A DNA stretch of 64,000 nucleotides from Cinnamomum chago (taxonomy: Eukaryota; Streptophyta; Magnoliopsida; Laurales; Lauraceae), in contig CP142452.1 in NCBI GenBank assembly GCA_038049695.1, forward strand, positions 53,588,501 through 53,652,500, written 5' to 3'. This document shows, in pieces, positions 59,350 through 64,000 of the stretch; the first letter of the stretch is position 1; each line of letters opens with the position of its first letter. The notes under the pieces are model-generated. The model saw only the letters and a program-made list of their open reading frames with translations. It ran no database searches and was not told the DNA's origin. Made by a program: the position numbers and the translations under genes.

Positions 59350-60327
59350 CTGTTAGAATTTCACAAGTAGGCAGCAATTCTCATAAGAAGCTTCATCTGG
59401 TTGTTTTGAAGTATTGTCTGTAAACTAAAGAAGAAAGGTGGGCTTGGGTTCAGGCCTCCAAAGCTTATGAATCAAGCTCTTATTGCCAAATGATTGTGGA
59501 GATTAGGAGAAGAACCAGATAATCTGCGGGCTAATGTTATCATGGTCAAATATGGAGTGATGAGGAATGGTTGGGATTCTTTTTGTCCTGGTTATTGTTA
59601 CTCAGGCCTTTGGAGAGGTATTGCATCTTTGAAAGAAGCTTTCTTCTCCAACATTGGGTATCAAGTGGCTTCAGGGGAGAATATTTTATTTTGGTTAGAT
59701 CCATGGTTGGGGACAAGCCACTTGCTGCTCAATTTCTTGATTTGTTTCATTGCACAAGAGATCAATGGGAGAAAGTGTGTAACTACATGGATGGGTGTGG
59801 GAATCAAATTCTTTGGTGCCAGATTTTCAGGAGAAACTTTTTTGGAAGATGACGACTATTAACTCTTGCATCTTCTTCGTATTCTTGGCCGGGCCAGAAT
59901 CCCTCAGCATAGTCAAGACAGTAGTTTGTGGGTTTTTTTTTTTTTGAAAATGAGTAGTTTGTGGATTTCCTCTAAAGATGTTTCTTTTTCGGTGGCTTCT
60001 TTTTTATCCTCTTTGGGATTTGATCTTGTGGCAGGAGGAAACCCTTTGTTCCTTTTGTGGAAGTCCTTGGCCCCGCCAAGAGTCCTTGCTTTCAGATGGC
60101 TGGTGTTGCAGGGCAGTATCTCACCGTGGATAATCTACACCGATGAAAAATCGTAATTATTAATTCATGTCCAATGTGTCTTTCTGCTGAGGAAACAATG
60201 GACCATCTTCTCCTAAATTGCAGAGTAGCTCAAATCATTTGAAGAATGGTCCTTTGTTGGATTTGATGCAGTTGTGTACTCTCCAATTCCTCTATTCTTG
60301 ACCTTTTTGAAGCCTGGAAGCAGAAGA
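59350..60327 (+). pseudogene. LINE ORF2 C-terminal remnant (post-RT region and zf-RVT)
   Basis: Plus-strand plant LINE ORF2 tail. It reads 'NSHKKLHLV', then after a frameshift 'CKLKKKGGLGFRPPKLMNQALIAK' in two overlapping segments (a TGA replaces the Trp codon before 'LWRL'). It continues 'YSGLWRGIASLKEAFF' and 'ILFWLDPWLG', and finally the zf-RVT zinc-binding region with 'LWKSLAPPRVLAFRWLVLQG' and a Cys pair at 60168-60179 followed by a downstream His and Cys. There are several stops and frameshifts and no endonuclease or RT catalytic part, so it is a 5'-truncated copy, as usual for LINEs. Its reading frame is cut at 60327 by a solo LTR and resumes at 61582. Confidence 0.85.
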
Positions 60328-61581
60328 TGTTGGAAATTTATATTAAAAACATACTTTATGTATTTGTCTGACTGATTCATTTTAGTATATTTTGTCTTCT
60401 CATCTAACTGAGATTTTGTATGGGCAAATTGTTGCATTATTATGCATGTGAGTGTCTTTTATTCTATAAAGTAGACAAGCTGGTGTGTAGAGTTTTACTT
60501 ATACACGGAAGACTTATTTATCGGTTCTTATAGAATATAAGTTGTTGTTCACAATCTAGATGGATTTGGACACACCATCGGTACGATTGTAGCATGATGT
60601 TTCAACAGGCTTGTCTTGGCTGCGGGAAACGGTATAATTTCGACTCATTATGCTAGTACACTATGTGTGTATTGAGCATGACTGTGTTTTTGGGTTTATT
60701 GTCTTTATACTGACTATATAAGATGATGAACTCCCAAATGGTTATTATGAGTGCTTGTACTCTTAATCCTGACATAAATAATAGACACATACATTTAGTG
60801 TTTGGCATTTTGATTTACGAAGGAGTGAGATCTTTTATGGGTCAATAATCTTAGTGAAGTGGATGACTACACTACGTGTATGGTGGATATTAGTTTATTG
60901 ACGGAATCCACGTTCGGTAATAGGGATTGGTGATATCCCCTTGATGAAGCTTTTAAGTTTTGATTATGTCAAACCCTCTAGGTGGACTTTGTGTCCGACA
61001 TATCAAATAAGTTAAGTATAAGGTCTTAAGGAATTATAAAGATATCGATTAAATATAGATGTCAGTAATTATTTAATCGATGGATATCTGAAATCTTAAC
61101 GTGGAGAGATTGATAAGCATTTAATAACAAGAAGTTCGAAATATTATTTTGAGAATAAGGATAGGAGTGCAATTATAATTCTTTAGTGGACTGAATTATA
61201 ATTTATGGAACTAGGATTTTAATTTGGGTCAAATTAGGGTTTTCTGTTTCCATAAGGAGCCTATCCTTATTTCCTTCTTAAGGTCCCTATTGTAGCATAT
61301 AAATATGTGCTACTGCTCTCTAGGTTAAAAACAAGAAAAGTAAGAGAGAAATCTCGGTTTTGGAGAGTAGAGGAGAATTCACAAAAGAGGCCCACTCCCT
61401 GGTGCAAGTTCGAGCATATAGGAATACATTAGAAGATCTTCAGGTTTTCGAGTTGCTGTAAGACCAAGATCAAATCAGAGAGATCTCGCTGGTATGGTTT
61501 TTAATCATATTTATCCATAGTTATTTCCGCAGTGATCTGTATGCAATATATAAAGATCCTAGTTTCTACTCATTTCTATCA
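60328..61581 (+). mobile_element. Solo LTR nested in the LINE tail
   Basis: Starts TGTTGGAAATTT and ends CATTTCTATCA, flanked by the perfect direct repeat GAAGA (60323-60327 and 61582-61586). Removing the insert and one repeat restores the LINE reading frame across the site, which confirms the boundaries. It is 1254 bp with no coding content. Strand is inferred only from the pyrimidine-poor leader-like 3' part and is uncertain. It does not resemble copia-A. It may be copia-type from its size and ends. Confidence 0.92.
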
Positions 61582-62102
61582 GAAGATTGGTTTGAAGAGA
61601 GGAAAAGTTTTGTGGAGATCATCTTTCCTTGCAGTTATTTGGAGTATTTGGAAAGAGAGATTTGGAGTATTTGGAAAGAGAGAAACCAGCACTGTTTTGA
61701 TAACAAATAATCTTCTATTGAGGTTCTGATTCATAGCGTGAAATTTAGCACGGCTTTGTGGTCTCCATCCTTGGTCTCTTCATGGTTTTTAAGTTGATCT
61801 CATAATACGCAACTGGAGAGAGGTGGCTGCTCTACAGTGTGATAGGTGGCTGCTCTACAGTGTGATGGCTGATGGGTTTTAGTTGTGACCCCTTTCTGTG
61901 GAGTGTGGGTCCTGTCTCTGTTTTGTGTTGTTTGCTTGTTTTGAATCTCTGGGGTTTTTTTTTTATTTTATATTTTATATTTTATATTTTTTATTCCATT
62001 CGTTTTGTGACTCGGTTGTGTTGTTTTCCATTGTCTGTCAGTAAATATCTATTGTACTGATGAGTGTTTTCTATGAATACAAGTTACCTTAAAAAAAAAA
62101 AA
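61582..62102 (+). pseudogene. LINE ORF2 end, 3' UTR and poly-A tail
   Basis: Continues the zf-RVT-linked region ('VIWSIWKER', then 'NQHCFDNKSS' in another frame). The frame change is caused by a 23-bp tandem duplication ('ttggagtatttggaaagag' twice at about 61638-61683). A second 23-bp duplication lies at 61819-61865. The 3' UTR has an AT-run (61958-61990) and ends 'gaatacaagttacctt' plus 12 A at 62091-62102, a genuine LINE tail. Confidence 0.85.
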
Positions 62103-62274
62103 CTGTTTCTACACTACCTTCAATTCCTTTCTGTTTTTCCTTATGTGAATTTTTTGTTTTCTTGTTTTTTTGGTTATTCTCTAACCAATTCATTCATGTT
62201 CTGGTGGAGAATGAGATCTGTTACATCTTGGAGTTCCTTTCACCTTTACTGCAAATTAGGGATGGCAACAGGGC

Positions 62275-62524
62275 AGGTTTGGAATCATGGCTAACCCAAA
62301 CCCACCCATTTTTGTCATCCAAAACTGACCTACCTTGTGACAGGTCACTGGTCTGAAATACAAAACCCGCCCGTCATGTTTTGGACGTATGGTCATGTCA
62401 GGTTTGGAATCATGGCTAACCCAAACCCACCCATTTATGTCATCCAAAACTGACCTACCTTGTGACAGGTCACTGGTCTGAAATACAAAACCCACCCGTC
62501 ACATGTCAGGTTTGGTTCTAAAAT
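62275..62524. repeat. 125-bp tandem duplication
   Basis: Two adjacent copies beginning 'aggtttggaatcatggct' at 62275 and 62400, differing at only a few positions ('cccatttttgtc' against 'cccatttatgtc', plus the end of the unit). Confidence 0.92.
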
Positions 62525-62975
62525 AAAAAAGGGAATCGAACGCATGACCTCCTCTTTCATGCATTGCACCAATGCTCCGTACAAGGTTTAAAATAGCGGT
62601 TGCAGTGGGTGTAGTGGCCAATGGCCAAAACGCTACGTAGCGGTCAATATGTAGCGGTTGTGGTGATATGTAGTGGCGTAGCGGTGTGAATTTGTTAAGT
62701 GATCAAAAGAATTCATATCTTGTGTAGCAGCCAATCTTGTGTTTTTTAGTGATTTGGAAAAATTTAAGGGTGGAGACAACTTTAGGAAAGGCTAGTGAGG
62801 AGAAGAAATAGGAAAAATAATATTTTAAATTAAAGCTGCTTCGCTCTACTAGGTTTTAGATCATAGCGCCACTATTTTCATAATTGCATAGCGGCCTTAA
62901 CCGCTATGTCCGATAATGCGGCCGCTATGCTATTTTGAACCATGGCTCCGTACCAACTGAGCTACATGAATTCTG
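62525..62975 (-). other. tRNA-like (SINE-like) pol III head split by an insertion
   Basis: Read on the minus strand, with the insert 62583-62953 removed, the block contains 'gtagctcagttggtac' (A-box type, 62951-62965), then 'ggagc' completing a D-arm. About 39 bases later comes 'gcgttcgattccc' (B-box type, 62531-62543), followed at once by six T (62525-62530), a pol III terminator. Acceptor arms do not pair, so it is not a working tRNA. A tRNA-derived SINE head or old tRNA pseudogene fits best. Confidence 0.65.
62583..62944. mobile_element. Non-autonomous DNA element with 9-bp target duplication (member 2)
   Basis: Flanked by the perfect 9-bp direct repeat GCTCCGTAC (62574-62582 and 62945-62953). 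Ends are inverted: left AAGGTTTAAAATAGCGG, right (reversed) CATGGTTCAAAATAGC. These are the same terminal motif as the element at 52712-53296. The interior carries repeats of 'tagcggt' at both ends (62593-62685 and 62885-62935). No coding region. It inserted into the D-loop part of the tRNA-like block. Confidence 0.88.
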
Positions 62976-63259
62976 TTTAAATTTTTTAGTAATTCATATA
63001 TAAATGAAATATGGGTGGGGCGAGACATGACACTATGACAGCCAAACCGGACCTGGTTATGAGTTGACAAATCCATACCTGTCTTGAACCTGAGAAATCC
63101 ACTATCATACTTGCTTCTGATAGGACCAGGTCAGGGTGGGTCCCCATTTAAACCCAACCATTACCATCCAAAAGCAAAGCATTCAAAATTTTATGATATC
63201 ACCGTTCCTGCTAACTATGAAGAAAAAGATATGACCATAATTCATATTTGTATTTGCAG

Positions 63260-63929
63260 GTTGATGCAGCAGTTCTCCAGTGTCAGAACCAAAAGCTTGT
63301 CCAGCAGTTAGATGCACAGAGAAATGAAATGCATATACTGGAAGGAAAGTTTAAAGAATTAAAAGAAAAACAAGTTTCATATGATGATACCTTGATTACA
63401 GTGAACAAACTCTGGAATCAGGTAAACTTTCATTCTCTCCTTTTCTGCTTGTCCTTTTATTTTCAGATTATTGCCTTCTGACATGGGTTTCATCCCTTGG
63501 TAAACTATAGTTAAATGATGACTTGATCCTACTTGGACTGCGAGCTGGAGGGTATGAAAAGGGTTTACAAGCTTTGGATCATGCAGATCATTCTAGAGGT
63601 TGCTTACAGTATCTCTTTTAAGATAGCTGTTATTGAAGTTATTTTTGTTTTGTTCCCTTTAGAGGATAAGATTGATTCAATTTGCTTTACTTCTCTAGGT
63701 TCTATTCCATCATGCCCCCCAGAGGAGACATTTCTTTATAGACTTCTAGAAGCAGGTCATACTGAAAGCATTGGAGCTAATGCAACAATCAAATATGTAA
63801 AAGAAACCCTTGCGTCACGCCATTCATGCACTATGGAGTTTATGAAACACCTCAAGGAGGCAATTGATGCTCAAAGAGCTAAAACTGAGAACTTGACACT
63901 GATTCTAGGTGGAAAAGTACCTGCAGAAG
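63260..63929 (+). CDS. HUB2: HUB2/BRE1-like E3 ubiquitin ligase, N-terminal exons (partial)
   Basis: Three coding exons: 63260-63421 (54 codons, phase 0, 'VDAAVLQCQNQKLVQQLD' at its start and 'NKLWNQ' at its end), 63511-63598 and 63699-63929, each with AG acceptors and GT donors in matching phase (0, then 1, then 1). The exon order and sequence follow plant HUB2: a first coiled coil, 'SYDDTLITVNKLWNQ', 'DDLILLGLRAGG', then 'CPPEETFLYRLLEAG' and 'TLASRHSCTMEFMKHLKEAIDAQ'. HUB2 with HUB1 forms a nuclear RING E3 that monoubiquitinates histone H2B. The RING domain is C-terminal and would lie beyond the window. The first exon with the start codon was not found. The ATG-started frames here begin inside introns and should not be taken as starts. 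No stop or frameshift interrupts the exons. Confidence 0.9.
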
Positions 63930-64000
63930 GTAAGAAATCCTTTGAATAGTCCATTTTTCTCATTGCCACGAGTTCATGGCTAGGCATTACTTTGTCTAAT

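Larger units (their letters stand above)
62260..63169. repeat. GGATGGCAA-ended terminal-inverted-repeat element (composite)
   Basis: Left end GGATGGCAACAGGGCAGGTTT, right end (reversed) GGATGGTAATGGTTGGGTTT, sharing the pattern GGATGGYAAYRG and GGTTT. Such ends occur in dispersed plant repeats. The interior holds a 125-bp tandem duplication, a tRNA-like block and a nested element with a 9-bp duplication. A target duplication for the outer ends was not identified, so the limits are tentative. It ends 90 bases before the HUB2-like exon. Confidence 0.5.

Noticed and set aside
62525-62975. Functional tRNA gene
   Set aside because: The sequence is split by a 362-bp insert, the acceptor stem does not pair and the anticodon arm is not regular.
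1-64000. CRISPR arrays, bacterial operons, rRNA genes
   Set aside because: No regularly spaced short repeats with unique spacers, no ribosome-binding-site-led gene strings and no rRNA-like blocks were seen. All content fits plant nuclear DNA.

Overview
The window is plant nuclear DNA, almost certainly from an angiosperm with a large, repeat-rich genome. The evidence is Ty1/copia and Ty3/gypsy elements with plant-type primer sites (tRNA-iMet complement), L1-type plant LINEs with DUF4283 and zf-RVT domains, and, at the right edge, the 5' coding exons of a host gene resembling HUB2/BRE1-like 2 (histone H2B ubiquitin E3 ligase). The species cannot be told from the sequence. No prokaryotic gene, CRISPR array or rRNA gene was seen.

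Layout. (1) 1-2543: LTR pieces of one copia family ('copia-A'), including a fold-back of two opposed LTR copies (63-2280). (2) 2544-10420: a minus-strand gypsy element with one LTR and a decayed pol, split by a copia-like solo LTR (6778-8693, 5-bp target duplication). (3) 10421-25477: copia-A copies: an internally deleted element (LTR, PBS, partial gag, LTR), then a 10.5-kb head-to-head palindromic pair (14996-25477) whose arms share the same protease substitution and the same integrase stop codon. (4) 25478-31884: a satellite array, about 0.45-0.5-kb related units in a 1.5-kb higher-order period, a little over four periods. (5) 31885-33826: sequence with no recognised repeat. (6) 33827-43134: a plus-strand gypsy element whose left LTR contains an inverted LTR copy, whose pol stops inside integrase, and whose right LTR points the wrong way. 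(7) 43582-47563: a 4-kb solo LTR with a perfect 5-bp target duplication. (8) 47569-50580: AT-rich spacer with small repeats. (9) 50583-55719: a LINE ORF1 remnant split by a 3.4-kb solo LTR, which itself carries a 585-bp element with a 9-bp target duplication. (10) 55720-59350: low-copy spacer with a possible plastid-targeted gene fragment. (11) 59350-62102: a 5'-truncated LINE tail split by a 1.25-kb solo LTR. (12) 62260-63169: a small terminal-inverted-repeat element with a tRNA-like block and a second member of the 9-bp-duplication family. (13) 63260-63929: HUB2-like exons, running off the window.

Most of the window is a record of nested insertion, solo-LTR formation and inverted rearrangement. 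No retroelement is intact. The only convincing host protein-coding gene is the HUB2-like one. The most interesting signals are the recurring inverted LTR arrangements, the arrays of short CG-containing palindromes in several unrelated LTRs, the two-member 9-bp-duplication element family, and the higher-order satellite.
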